A stretch of 37,585 bases of DNA from Bacilli bacterium (lineage in GTDB: Bacteria > Bacillota_I > Bacilli_A > RF39 > UBA660), in the NCBI GenBank assembly GCA_017397685.1, contig JAFQID010000001.1, positions 1 through 37,585 of the forward strand, given 5' to 3'. The notes under the pieces were generated by a model. That model saw only the letters and a list, made by a program, of their open reading frames with translations. It was not told the DNA's origin and made no database searches. The position numbers and the translations under genes were made by a program. Of this stretch, positions 8,643-18,530 are shown piece after piece (position 1 is the first letter of the stretch; each line of letters begins with the position of its first letter).

Positions 8643-10424
8643 TTACTTCCTTTCTATTAATTTTTTAAACTCATTAGTCTTTTCATTAAAATAATCAAAA
8701 GCACTTTGAAGAGTATTTATATTTTCAAGATCAATACCTAATTTTTTAATAATTTCAAGAGGATAATCACTACATCCACTACTTAAAAACTCTATATATT
8801 TTTCTTTAAATCCTTTTTCCCTTTTTAGTAACTTACTTGCAATTATAAGAGCACAAGTAAATCCAGTTGCATATTTATATACATAAAACGGAGTATAAAA
8901 ATGAGGTATTCTTGCCCACTCGTACTTTATTTCTTCATCACTTATTGCGCTTTTTCCAAAGTATTTTTTATTAAGTTCATAATAAGTATTACATAGTTCA
9001 TCTTTAGTTAGAGGAATATTATTATCATACTTGTCATAACAAATACTTTCAAACTCACTAAACATAACTTGTCTATATATAGTAGCCCTTGCTTTTTCTA
9101 AAAATTCACAAATATAAATTATTTTTTCATCATCACTAGCATTATTTATTAAATATTCACTTAGTAATATTTCATTAACCGTAGATGCTATTTCAGCAAG
9201 AAATATTGGATAACTAGCATAAATATAATCTTGTTTTTTATTACTATAATATGAATGAATCGCATGTCCCATTTCATGAGCAAAAGTGCTTACAGATGAT
9301 ACATCGTTAACATAATTAAGTGATACATATGCAAGAGTATCATAACTACACCACTGATATGCCCCACTTCTTTTACCTTTCTTAGGATAAACATCAACAC
9401 ATCCTTTATTAATAATATCTTTAAATGCTTTTTGGTAATCTTCTCCAAGGGGTTTTAAAGCTTCACATATTATATCAATAGATTCATCAAAACTAATCTT
9501 CTCACTTAAAGCATTTTCTGGCATTAAATACACATCATACATATGAGCATTTTTCAAGCCCATATGTTTATTTTTTAATTTCATATACTCTTCAAGGCTA
9601 CCTAGATTATTATTAGTAACTTCGATTAATGTCTTAAATAAATCTTCACTTATATTATCAGAATATAAACTAGCATTTAATGGATTTTTATATCCACGCA
9701 CTTTAGAAATAAAGAAATGTTCTTTAATAGAACCAACATATAAATTACTTATAGTATTAATATGCTTTTCATAAAAATTATATAAACCATTAAAAGCATT
9801 TTTTCTAACTTTTCTATCAGGGTTTTTGATAAATATACTATAATTTGAATTAGTAAGTTCTTGCTTTTTTCCATTTATTTTTATATATCCTAAGTTTATA
9901 TCTAAATTATTAAGAGCACTATAAGCTTCATCAGAAGTTCCAAAAGAACTTTCTGCTAGTGCAATAACATTTTCTTCTTTTTCACTTAAAGTATAATCTT
10001 TATATCTAAACATTTTTTCAAAACTAAATCTATATTTTTCAAGTTTCTCATTAACATCAAAATATTTCATTAAAGCATCATAATCACATGATAAGATTTC
10101 ACTTCTAACAAAAGCTAAGTTCTCATTATAATAATCATATAAGTTACTTGCTTTTAAACTTTTTTCTTTATTTAATTTATTATTTCCATCATCATAATAA
10201 CATAAATAAGAATAAACATATATCTTCTCAATTAATCTTGAACACTCATCACTCTTAACTAAAAACTCATACAATGAATTACTATCTTTAGTAATCTTTC
10301 CTTTATAACTTTTAAGTTCATTAATTAAATTATAAGTCTTTTCTAAAGAATTTTGATATTCTTCATTACTTTTAAATACCTTACTTAAATCCCAAGTATA
10401 GTTTTTAACCATTTTCTTACCCAT
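8643..10424 (-). CDS. pepF: Oligoendopeptidase F (M3 family zinc metallopeptidase)
   Basis: A cytoplasmic metallopeptidase that cleaves short oligopeptides. The 593 residues match the usual ~600 of the M3B family. The zinc site is HEMGH (383-387), with a second-shell Glu at 411 in FLAEIASTVNE. Further conserved stretches are YQWCSYDTLAYVSLNY before the site and the C-terminal ARIPHFYTPFYVYKYATG. It sits between dnaK and dnaJ, which is unusual. Being downstream of the CIRCE-controlled promoter, it may be heat-inducible, consistent with clearing peptides during proteotoxic stress (inference). A strong hairpin lies between dnaK and pepF and could lower its expression. Confidence 0.95.
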   Translation of the reverse strand: MGKKMVKNYTWDLSKVFKSNEEYQNSLEKTYNLINELKSYKGKITKDSNSLYEFLVKSDECSRLIEKIYVYSYLCYYDDGNNKLNKEKSLKASNLYDYYNENLAFVRSEILSCDYDALMKYFDVNEKLEKYRFSFEKMFRYKDYTLSEKEENVIALAESSFGTSDEAYSALNNLDINLGYIKINGKKQELTNSNYSIFIKNPDRKVRKNAFNGLYNFYEKHINTISNLYVGSIKEHFFISKVRGYKNPLNASLYSDNISEDLFKTLIEVTNNNLGSLEEYMKLKNKHMGLKNAHMYDVYLMPENALSEKISFDESIDIICEALKPLGEDYQKAFKDIINKGCVDVYPKKGKRSGAYQWCSYDTLAYVSLNYVNDVSSVSTFAHEMGHAIHSYYSNKKQDYIYASYPIFLAEIASTVNEILLSEYLINNASDDEKIIYICEFLEKARATIYRQVMFSEFESICYDKYDNNIPLTKDELCNTYYELNKKYFGKSAISDEEIKYEWARIPHFYTPFYVYKYATGFTCALIIASKLLKREKGFKEKYIEFLSSGCSDYPLEIIKKLGIDLENINTLQSAFDYFNEKTNEFKKLIERK

Positions 10425-10445
10425 TTTTTCTCCTATATCACTAAA

Positions 10446-10478
10446 TATAAAGTTCTAGAAAAATCCTAGAACTTTATA
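10446..10478 (-). terminator. Hairpin between dnaK and pepF (possible partial terminator)
   Basis: A 13-bp perfect stem (10446-10458 with 10466-10478, TATAAAGTTCTAG/CTAGAACTTTATA) and a 7-base loop just after the dnaK stop. Only a short T stretch follows on the minus strand. It may be a leaky terminator or an RNA-stability element that keeps dnaK mRNA more abundant than the pepF-dnaJ part. Confidence 0.6.
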
Positions 10479-10485
10479 TCATTAA

Positions 10486-12315
<1,830 letters not shown>

Positions 12316-12328
12316 TCATTCCTTTCAA

Positions 12329-12961
12329 TTATTTATTTACCTTAACCATCGCTGGTCTAATTAATTTATCTTTATAAGTATAACCTTTAGTATATACTTC
12401 TAAAACAACATTTTCTAACTTATTTTCATCATGCTCAGTAATAACAGCTTCAGCCTTCATTGGATCAAACTCTTTACCTAAAGCATCTACTTCCTTTATT
12501 TCATATTTATCAAACAAAGTAGTAAGATTTCCTAATATAAGTTTAATTCCAGATAAAAACTTACTTACTTCATCAGATAAATCACTATCATCAAGAGCAA
12601 CAGCTCTTTCAAGATTATCTTTTATTACAAGAAGTTCTTTAATAAACTCTTCACCCTCATACCTAAACATTCTAGCTATTTCACTTTGAGTACGAGTTTT
12701 ATAATTTAGAAACTCAGCTTGTAATCTCATATTTTTATCTTCTAAATCTCTATTTTTTACTGTTAGAAGATCAATAATCATTTGTGGATCTACATCTCCA
12801 GAGCAGCCTGGACATGATGAGCAATCATGTGTACATCCTTCTGTTTCTTCTTCACAAGCACATTCTTCACAAGTGCACTCTTCACCGCAAGTGCATTCTT
12901 CACCATGAGTGCATCCACAAGAATTATCTATCTTTTCTTCATTATTTTCTTTCTTTTTCAT
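12329..12961 (-). CDS. grpE: Nucleotide exchange factor GrpE with a cysteine-rich N-terminal extension
   Basis: GrpE drives ADP release from DnaK. The 210-residue protein has an ordinary GrpE core from about residue 60: a long α-helix (VKNRDLEDKNMRLQAEFLNY), then the KTRTQSEIARM and FIKELLVIKDNLERA region, and a C-terminal β-domain with EVYTKGYTYKDKLIRPAMV. The unusual part is the N-terminus. Residues 15-53 contain 12 cysteines in CxC, CxxC and CTCGEEC-type repeats, with acidic residues and two histidines, resembling a small metallothionein or redox module. Metal binding or thiol sensing is inference. It lies 8 bases after hrcA. The reading frame through the tail is continuous and starts with a good SD (AAGGAGAG), so the tail is probably translated. 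Confidence 0.95.
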   Translation of the reverse strand: MKKKENNEEKIDNSCGCTHGEECTCGEECTCEECACEEETEGCTHDCSSCPGCSGDVDPQMIIDLLTVKNRDLEDKNMRLQAEFLNYKTRTQSEIARMFRYEGEEFIKELLVIKDNLERAVALDDSDLSDEVSKFLSGIKLILGNLTTLFDKYEIKEVDALGKEFDPMKAEAVITEHDENKLENVVLEVYTKGYTYKDKLIRPAMVKVNK

Positions 12962-12969
12962 GTCTCTCC

Positions 12970-13965
12970 TTACTCTCTACTTTCTATATTTTCTTTAATA
13001 TATTCAAGCATATTTACAACTCTATCATATTCCATTCTTTTAGGTCCTATAATTGCTATAGTTCCATCTTTTCCTTTAGTATGATATTTAGTTTTAACAA
13101 CTGTTAAATTGTCATCAAACTCACTCTCACTCCCAATATATACCTTAACCTCATCCGCACTTTCTTCAATTTTACTCACAACATCTTTGCTTTCAAACTT
13201 ACTTATAATGTTTTTAACATCATCTACCGCAGAAAATTCAGGTTGTTTTAATATATTAGTCTTACCGGTAAATCTAACATCCTTACCGCTAGCAAAATTT
13301 GATAGTGCATCATAAAAGGCATTATATACCATTTCATAATTCTTAACATAGTTTCTTATAATTGGCTTAATATCAAACTCAAGCTTACTTGGAATATCAT
13401 CAAGTGGTATACCTATTAGCATCTTGTTTAATAATTCAGTAGTTTTAGTAAGTTCAGTGCTATCAATCTCCTTTTCAAAAGATATATTCTTACTTTCTAC
13501 ATGCCCTTTATCAGTAACGACAATCGCTACTATGCTAGTATTAGAAATTGGAATTACTTCAACCTTTTGTAGATTATTATCTTTAGACTTAGATCCAAGA
13601 ACAACTGAAGTATAGTTTGTCATATCACTAACTATTTCCAAACTTTTAGTTATCGCATCATCAAGTGCTAAAGATTTATTAGAGAAAATAGTTTGAATCT
13701 TAAGCATATCTTCTCCACTTATTTTTTTAGGTTCCATCAAATTATCTACATAATATCTATATCCAGCCTCAGATGGCACCCTACCAGAGGATATATGTGT
13801 TTTTTCAAGGTAACCCATTTCTTCTAAAGACATCATATCATTTCTAATTGTTGCTGAAGAACATTTAAACTTCTTACATAAAGACTTACTACCTACAGGT
13901 CTTGCAGTTTTAACATACTCTTCTACAATACATTTAAGTAAATCCTTTTGTCTACTACCAATCAT
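12970..13965 (-). CDS. hrcA: Heat-inducible transcription repressor HrcA
   Basis: The repressor of class I heat-shock genes; it binds CIRCE DNA and depends on GroE for activity. The 331-residue product starts MIGSRQKDLL, with an N-terminal winged helix-turn-helix (ARPVGSKSLCKKF, SSATIRNDMMSLEEMGYL) and the HISSGRVPSEAGYRYYVD motif, followed by the GAF-like and C-terminal domains ending in IAIIGPKRMEYDRV. The ATG at 13963-13965 is preceded by AGGAGG about 6 bases upstream. The longer frame to 14034 would run through the promoter and operator, so it is rejected. It is the first gene of the operon and autoregulated through the CIRCE at 14022-14048. Confidence 0.95.
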   Translation of the reverse strand: MIGSRQKDLLKCIVEEYVKTARPVGSKSLCKKFKCSSATIRNDMMSLEEMGYLEKTHISSGRVPSEAGYRYYVDNLMEPKKISGEDMLKIQTIFSNKSLALDDAITKSLEIVSDMTNYTSVVLGSKSKDNNLQKVEVIPISNTSIVAIVVTDKGHVESKNISFEKEIDSTELTKTTELLNKMLIGIPLDDIPSKLEFDIKPIIRNYVKNYEMVYNAFYDALSNFASGKDVRFTGKTNILKQPEFSAVDDVKNIISKFESKDVVSKIEESADEVKVYIGSESEFDDNLTVVKTKYHTKGKDGTIAIIGPKRMEYDRVVNMLEYIKENIESRE

Positions 13966-13978
13966 CACATACCTCCTT

Positions 13979-14001
13979 CTAGTACTATTATGAAGCACTA
14001 G
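13979..14001 (-). promoter_or_regulatory. Leader hairpin in front of hrcA
   Basis: An imperfect inverted repeat, CTAGTACT at one end and AGCACTAG at the other (one wobble pair), lies in the hrcA 5' leader just upstream of the SD. It could tune translation or mRNA stability; no function is known. Confidence 0.35.
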
Positions 14002-14005
14002 ATAC

Positions 14006-14048
14006 ATTATAATACTATGTTTTAGCAATGTCAATATGCAAGTGCTAA
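14006..14048 (-). promoter_or_regulatory. hrcA operon promoter with overlapping CIRCE operator
   Basis: On the minus strand a perfect -35 TTGACA (14029-14034), a 17-base spacer and a perfect -10 TATAAT (14006-14011). The CIRCE element occupies 14022-14048 and reads TTAGCACTT-N9-CATTGCTAA. This matches TTAGCACTC-N9-GAGTGCTAA with the exact 9-9-9 layout and a few mismatches, mostly in one arm. It covers the -35 box, so HrcA binding would block RNA polymerase. Confidence 0.92.
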
Positions 14049-14060
14049 TTTCGAAAAATT

Positions 14061-14086
14061 AAAAAAGAGTATATTTTTATATACCC
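14061..14086 (-). terminator. Intrinsic terminator of the B/C surface-protein operon
   Basis: An 8-bp stem with one G·U pair (GGGTATAT/ATATACTC on the minus strand) and a short A-rich loop, followed by six T. It abuts the stop codon of the gene at 14086 and lies just upstream of the CIRCE promoter. Confidence 0.75.
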
Positions 14087-15732
14087 TATTCATTTGGATT
14101 TATAACATATGGATCATTATACACACCACTACCACTATTAATTTCAGCATATTTATCTATAGATATTACAGGTAATAGACCATAAGATATACCAGCAGAA
14201 TTATCACTTAAAAGAGCACCTGTAGATCTTACTATAAAAGGCTGGGATATTGCACTCATACCAATACCGTTAAAATGTGCAGGAGACATAGTATAAAAAT
14301 CTTTATTAATATACATGAAATACGATTTATTTTCAACTCCAGAAACACCACCAGCAAAAGCTACCTCATCTGCGGTTAGTAATCCAATCGGATAATCATT
14401 TTTGCCATTACCTACGCTTGCAGACTGAGTAAATTTATCATCAGCCCTACTACATTTATAAGTAGGAACTTTTTTTGTCGCAACAAATAATCTTCCCCAT
14501 GCTCCATATAATGTTACATTGGTTGAGTATCCATTTCCACTGTAAAGGGATCTATCATTACAATATACACTATCTTTAATTAACGCTTTCACTTCTGCAG
14601 TTTGATTTTCTATATTTGATGAATACCAATTTCTAAGAGCACTCTTAATAGAACTATTAGTATAATTAGTATGACAATTAGCATATGAAGAACAGCTACT
14701 ACCATACATAAATCCTACATATCTATTATCAGTATACGCAGAATCCCACTTCTGACTGCTAACAGTAGTAACATTAGTTCCAGTTTGAGGACATGTAATA
14801 CTTCCATCATCTCCTATAGTAGCAGCACCGCCATACTTAAGCCTTACACTACCATCTTCAACTATTCTAACCATCCTCCAGCATTTACTAGCAAAATATA
14901 AATAATTGTTTTCAACATTACCTCTATAATAATATACTCTATCTCCAACTCCGTCACCATCATAATCTTCGGTTAAACTTGTATCGGATGTATAGTATAA
15001 ACCTTTTCCATTTGTATTAGAACTTATCGCACTAAAATCTATATTTGCATCACTTTCTCCACCATTATAATCAGCAAGAATAATTTCATGTAATATTTTA
15101 GATTCTTCAAAGTGAACATTACACCCAGTCTTAGATGTTATAGGATAAATATATAACCCTTTAATATTATTTCTCCATTCAACAGTTTCTCCATTATTGC
15201 ATTCATAACCAGTTAAAGTATAATTTTTTTTATTATCAAGAGAACTAACTTCCTTGCCATCAACAAATAAAGCAACTTGATTAAAATAATTTTTCTTATA
15301 AACATCTTTAATTTCTAAGTATCCTTTTGGAATAATAACTTTTTCAATATCACTTCCTATAACAACATCAAAGTTCACTAACGTTTCTATAGAAGAACTA
15401 TTAGTTATTTTTAAAACAATCTTTTTACTATCATCAATAACACCACTTGTTCTATCAAGATCTTTTTTATATGAAATACTAATGTTATCATTCATTTCAT
15501 AAACTAATTTATAAAAAATATTAACATTGTTTAAAGATACTATTTCTATCATATATTCTGTTTCACCACTTGGAACTTTAACACTAGAAGTAGTATCACC
15601 ATTAATTTTAATAGAATACATTAGCGAACCTAAATTGTTATTGTAAAACACAGGCCTGCTAACCACAAAACAAATACTTAAAATTAAACTTAAAATAAAT
15701 AAACTTATAAAAATATTTTTTTTCGTTTTCAT
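14086..15732 (-). CDS. Anchored surface protein, family member B
   Basis: 548 residues. The start is the ATG at 15730-15732 (MKTKKNIF), because GGTGAT lies about 6 bases upstream. An N-terminal hydrophobic segment (~6-26) is followed by NNNLGSLMYSIKING and a stalk. A short central region has 'ILHEIILADYNGGES'. A calcium-loop-like stretch DYDGDGVGDRVYY precedes the conserved domain: RGNVENNYLYFASKCW, RMVRIVEDGSVRLKYGG, CPQTGT, YCNDRSLYSG, TLYGAWGRLFVA, YKCSRADDKF, IGLLTADEVAFAGG and MSPAHFNGIGMSAISQPF, ending SGVYNDPYVINPNE. Paired cysteines fit an extracellular, disulfide-bearing domain. It lies 24 bases after the start-proximal copy C and shares its terminator. Its role is unknown; adhesion or ligand binding would be a guess. 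Confidence 0.88.
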   Translation of the reverse strand: MKTKKNIFISLFILSLILSICFVVSRPVFYNNNLGSLMYSIKINGDTTSSVKVPSGETEYMIEIVSLNNVNIFYKLVYEMNDNISISYKKDLDRTSGVIDDSKKIVLKITNSSSIETLVNFDVVIGSDIEKVIIPKGYLEIKDVYKKNYFNQVALFVDGKEVSSLDNKKNYTLTGYECNNGETVEWRNNIKGLYIYPITSKTGCNVHFEESKILHEIILADYNGGESDANIDFSAISSNTNGKGLYYTSDTSLTEDYDGDGVGDRVYYYRGNVENNYLYFASKCWRMVRIVEDGSVRLKYGGAATIGDDGSITCPQTGTNVTTVSSQKWDSAYTDNRYVGFMYGSSCSSYANCHTNYTNSSIKSALRNWYSSNIENQTAEVKALIKDSVYCNDRSLYSGNGYSTNVTLYGAWGRLFVATKKVPTYKCSRADDKFTQSASVGNGKNDYPIGLLTADEVAFAGGVSGVENKSYFMYINKDFYTMSPAHFNGIGMSAISQPFIVRSTGALLSDNSAGISYGLLPVISIDKYAEINSGSGVYNDPYVINPNE

Positions 15733-15756
15733 AAATATCACCATATTCCTTAAAAA

Positions 15757-17454
15757 TTAAATATCCGGATCTATAATATATGGATTATTATAAACTCCAC
15801 TACCACTTTTTACTACGGCATATTTATCAATTGATATTGCTGGCATTAATGCGGAACCTATAGCCGCAACATTATCACCAAGTATACTACCATCATTATA
15901 TACCAAAAACGGTTGTGATATAGCTGACATTCCAATACCATTAAAATGAGCTGCTGTCATTAGCCAATAACTTTTGGCATTGTGCATAAAATAAGTAGTA
16001 TTAGCAACATCAGAAACTCCACCTGCGAAAGCCACTTCATCAGCGGTAAGTAATCCTACTGGATGTGTATTAAGTCCATTACCATTAGCAGTTAATTGAG
16101 AAAACCTATCGTCTGCTCTAGAACATTTGTAAGTAGGTGCTTTATCAGTTGCAGTAAATAGTCTGCCCCAACCAGAATAAAGCGTAACCTGAGTTGAATA
16201 ACCATTACCGCTATACAATCCTCTATCATTACAATAAATGCTATCTTTAATCAAAGCTAAAGTTTCTTCTGATTGCGTAGTATGAATATTGCTATTATAC
16301 CATTTTGTAAGAGTATCTTTTATACAACTATCATTATCATTTTTATGACAAGTAGCATATGAAGTACATGTATTTCCATACATATATCCTACGTATCTAT
16401 TATCATTGTAATCGCAGTTAAAATCAACTGAAGTATCTACCGAAACATCCACACCCGTTTGAGGACATGTAATACTTCCATCATCCTCTATAGTAGGACT
16501 ACCACCATATTTAAGCCTAACTGTTCCATCTTCAACTATTCTAACCATTCTCCAGCATTTATCCGCAAAATATAAATAGTTATTATCAACATTACCTCTA
16601 TAATAATATACTCTGTCTCCTTCTCCGTCACCATCATAATCTTCAGTTATGCTAGTATCCGAAGTATAATATAGTCCCTCTCCATTAGTAGGAGAACTAA
16701 TATAATTAAAATCTATATTTTCATCACTCTCACCACCATTATAATCAGCAAGAATAATCTCATGTAAAATCTTTGATTCTTCAAAATAAACAGAACAAGA
16801 GGTGTTAGAAAGCATTGGATAAACCAATAAACCTTTATCACTACTATTCCACTCAACAGTTTCATTATTTTTACAATCATAGTCAATTAATTTATAACTT
16901 TTACTATTATCTAATGAGTCGACTAATTTATTATCTACATATATGGCAATAATACTAATATCATTAGACACAAAAACGCCCAATATTTCCTTAAAACCTT
17001 CAGGAATAATAACTTGTTCAAGTCCATTATTAATATATCCAGAAGCAACATCAAAATTAACTAAAATATTTGAAGATGAATTATTAGTAATTTGCAGTAC
17101 TATTGTTTTTGTATTACTAATTGAACCATTAGGTACATCATTTTCTTCTTTATATAACACACTAATATTATCATTTTTTTCATAAACTAATTTATAAAAA
17201 GAATCAACAGTATTAAGTGAAGTAACTTCAATTGTATATTCACTACTTCCACTAGGAACAGATACAGTTGAAGTTGCAACACCATCTATCTTAATACTAT
17301 ACATTAAAGAGCCTATATACATTTCACTTGCTCTATAGTTATCTGATGAAAATATAAATGATGAGTATGTTAGTCCTAAAATAGGAGAAAGTATTAATAA
17401 TAGTATAGTTGCTAATAAATATTTTTTTGATTTTGATTTAAAATAATATTTCAT
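15757..17454 (-). CDS. Anchored surface protein, family member C
   Basis: 565 residues from the ATG at 17452-17454 (MKYYFKSKSKK), with GAGG 6 bases upstream. An in-frame TTG would add four residues. A hydrophobic anchor spans ~14-33 and ends in a YSSFIFSS junction, followed by YRASEMYIGSLMYSIKIDG. The stalk holds many Ser/Asn/Thr residues. The DYDGDGEGDRVYYYRG stretch looks like an EF-hand or dockerin-type calcium loop. The C-terminal domain has KCWRMVRI, CPQTG, a cysteine cluster (GNTCTSYATCHKND), YCNDRGLYSGNGY, YKCSRADDRF, VGLLTADEVAFAGG and LMPAISIDKYA. It is collinear with member B, which follows 24 bases downstream, so the two form an operon. The first ~50 codons are near-identical to member A. 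Confidence 0.88.
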   Translation of the reverse strand: MKYYFKSKSKKYLLATILLLILSPILGLTYSSFIFSSDNYRASEMYIGSLMYSIKIDGVATSTVSVPSGSSEYTIEVTSLNTVDSFYKLVYEKNDNISVLYKEENDVPNGSISNTKTIVLQITNNSSSNILVNFDVASGYINNGLEQVIIPEGFKEILGVFVSNDISIIAIYVDNKLVDSLDNSKSYKLIDYDCKNNETVEWNSSDKGLLVYPMLSNTSCSVYFEESKILHEIILADYNGGESDENIDFNYISSPTNGEGLYYTSDTSITEDYDGDGEGDRVYYYRGNVDNNYLYFADKCWRMVRIVEDGTVRLKYGGSPTIEDDGSITCPQTGVDVSVDTSVDFNCDYNDNRYVGYMYGNTCTSYATCHKNDNDSCIKDTLTKWYNSNIHTTQSEETLALIKDSIYCNDRGLYSGNGYSTQVTLYSGWGRLFTATDKAPTYKCSRADDRFSQLTANGNGLNTHPVGLLTADEVAFAGGVSDVANTTYFMHNAKSYWLMTAAHFNGIGMSAISQPFLVYNDGSILGDNVAAIGSALMPAISIDKYAVVKSGSGVYNNPYIIDPDI

Positions 17455-17464
17455 AATATACCTC
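17300..17464. repeat. Direct repeat copy 2: 5' end of surface-protein genes
   Basis: The counterpart of 308-472 in the same orientation, about 17 kb away. Recombination between the copies would remove the block between them, including hrcA to relA, so such events should be selected against. Gene conversion remains possible. Confidence 0.85.
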
Positions 17465-17543
17465 AATTCTAAAAGTAGATTAAACAGTTATGCTTATTAA
17501 TAATATTTGTTTTACATTTTTATAATTCTTTACCTTCTTTTAT

Positions 17544-17572
17544 ATTTTATCAAAATTCATATCTTCTTGCAA
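17544..17572 (-). promoter_or_regulatory. Promoter of the C-B surface-protein operon
   Basis: On the minus strand TTGCAA (17567-17572), a 17-base spacer and TAAAAT (17544-17549), followed by about 90 bases of leader before the ATG at 17454. Unlike the promoter of member A it has normal spacing and no G run, although the coding starts are near-identical. Confidence 0.5.
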
Positions 17573-17638
17573 TAGAGTTAATAATTTATATATAGATTTT
17601 TTATTTATTTAATAATCTTTTTTATTTAGATAAAATTG

Positions 17639-18382
17639 CTATGAGGTAATATTCTTAAGAAAGTTTCTTGCCTTTATATTAATACCAGAATATTCACTTA
17701 TATAACTTTCTAAAATCTTATCAATTTCAAAAATAACATCAGTACTTATATCAATTTTACTTATTTTATTAATATCAATATACTTATACATTCTAAGCAT
17801 CTTAAGTACCTTCAAATTAACACTACATTCCCCTTCTACGCAATCACAGCAAACAAATCCACCCTTAGACTCTGAAAAGGTAGTTATCTTTTCATTACCA
17901 CACACAGCACATCTATCAACATTCAATCCTATTCCTAAATATTCAAGACATTTTAATTCTATAATATTACATATTACTTTAGGATTAAGCCCATCTTCTA
18001 TTTTTGATAAACCATTAACGAGCAAATCAAACAAATTACTTTCATTACTTTCTTTATATACTTCACTTACAAACTTGATTAAATAACTCATATAGCTATA
18101 ACGAACAATATTACTTTTAATATTAATAAAATAATTTTTAACATCACCATTAATTAATGTAGAAAGACCGTTTTCTTTATAAGACAAATTAAAAGTGCCA
18201 TAAGCAAAGTTTTCACTTATTAATCTATTAGGACTTTTAATACTTTTACAACCCTTTGAAACTACACCAATTATTCCATATTCCGGGGTAAATACGTTAA
18301 GTATTTTACTACTTTCTTTAAAAGGTGTACATTTAATAACTATTCCTTCTACACTTACTACTTTCATAATTAAAAAAAACAT
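17639..18382 (-). CDS. recO: DNA repair protein RecO
   Basis: RecO works with RecF and RecR to load RecA on SSB-coated gaps. The 247-residue product has an N-terminal OB-fold (VEGIVIKCTPFKESSKILNVF and GVVSKGCKS), a helical middle, and a zinc-binding cluster typical of Firmicute RecO (DRCAVCGN, then FVCCDCVEG). Two starts are possible. The ATG at 18382 has an AGG six bases upstream, but that AGG lies in the loop of the upstream hairpin. The ATG at 18367 (MKVVSVEG) aligns better with relatives but has no SD. It follows yqzL and era as in Bacillus. Confidence 0.92.
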   Translation of the reverse strand: MFFLIMKVVSVEGIVIKCTPFKESSKILNVFTPEYGIIGVVSKGCKSIKSPNRLISENFAYGTFNLSYKENGLSTLINGDVKNYFINIKSNIVRYSYMSYLIKFVSEVYKESNESNLFDLLVNGLSKIEDGLNPKVICNIIELKCLEYLGIGLNVDRCAVCGNEKITTFSESKGGFVCCDCVEGECSVNLKVLKMLRMYKYIDINKISKIDISTDVIFEIDKILESYISEYSGINIKARNFLKNITS

Positions 18383-18404
18383 AAGAAACCTATATTCTTA
18401 TGTT
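18372..18404 (-). terminator. Terminator-like hairpin between yqzL and recO
   Basis: A 10-bp perfect stem (18378-18387 with 18395-18404, AACATAAGAA/TTCTTATGTT) and a 7-base loop, followed by a run of T on the minus strand. It overlaps the yqzL stop codon at one end and the recO start at the other, so it may act as an attenuator or translational block for recO. Confidence 0.7.
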
Positions 18405-18483
18405 AGTTTCCTTTCTTATATTTTAAATAATATTCAATATTACCAGTTTCTTTAAACTTATTCCAAGCCTCTTCTTTATTCAT
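18403..18483 (-). CDS. yqzL: YqzL-like small protein
   Basis: A 26-codon frame starting at the ATG at 18481-18483 with a strong SD (AAAGGAG) 5-6 bases upstream. The product begins MNKEEAWNKFKETGNIEYYL and ends KYKKGN. It matches the YqzL family pattern (W-x-x-F-x-x-TG-x-I-x-x-YL) and lies between era and recO, the same place as in B. subtilis. The function of YqzL is unknown. It is too short for most gene finders and is easily missed. Confidence 0.8.
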   Translation of the reverse strand: MNKEEAWNKFKETGNIEYYLKYKKGN

Positions 18484-18493
18484 ATTTTCTCCT

Positions 18494-18512
18494 TTACAAT
18501 ATTATATTGCAA
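18494..18512. promoter_or_regulatory. Palindrome over a -10-like box upstream of yqzL
   Basis: TTACAATAT-T-ATATTGCAA is a 9-1-9 inverted repeat with one mismatch, immediately upstream of the yqzL SD. Its centre contains TATAAT on the minus strand (18501-18506), but no good -35 is visible at normal spacing. It may be an operator or just an RNA hairpin. Confidence 0.3.
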
Positions 18513-18530
18513 AGACTTTGAAAAAATTAT

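Noticed and set aside
12784-13107. Long plus-strand open frames opposite grpE/hrcA
   Set aside because: They are shadows of well-supported minus-strand genes, with low-complexity products rich in His/Cys/Ser and no SD.
13966-14034. Longer N-terminus for HrcA
   Set aside because: It would be encoded by the promoter, CIRCE element and SD; the start at 13965 has an AGGAGG and matches the family.
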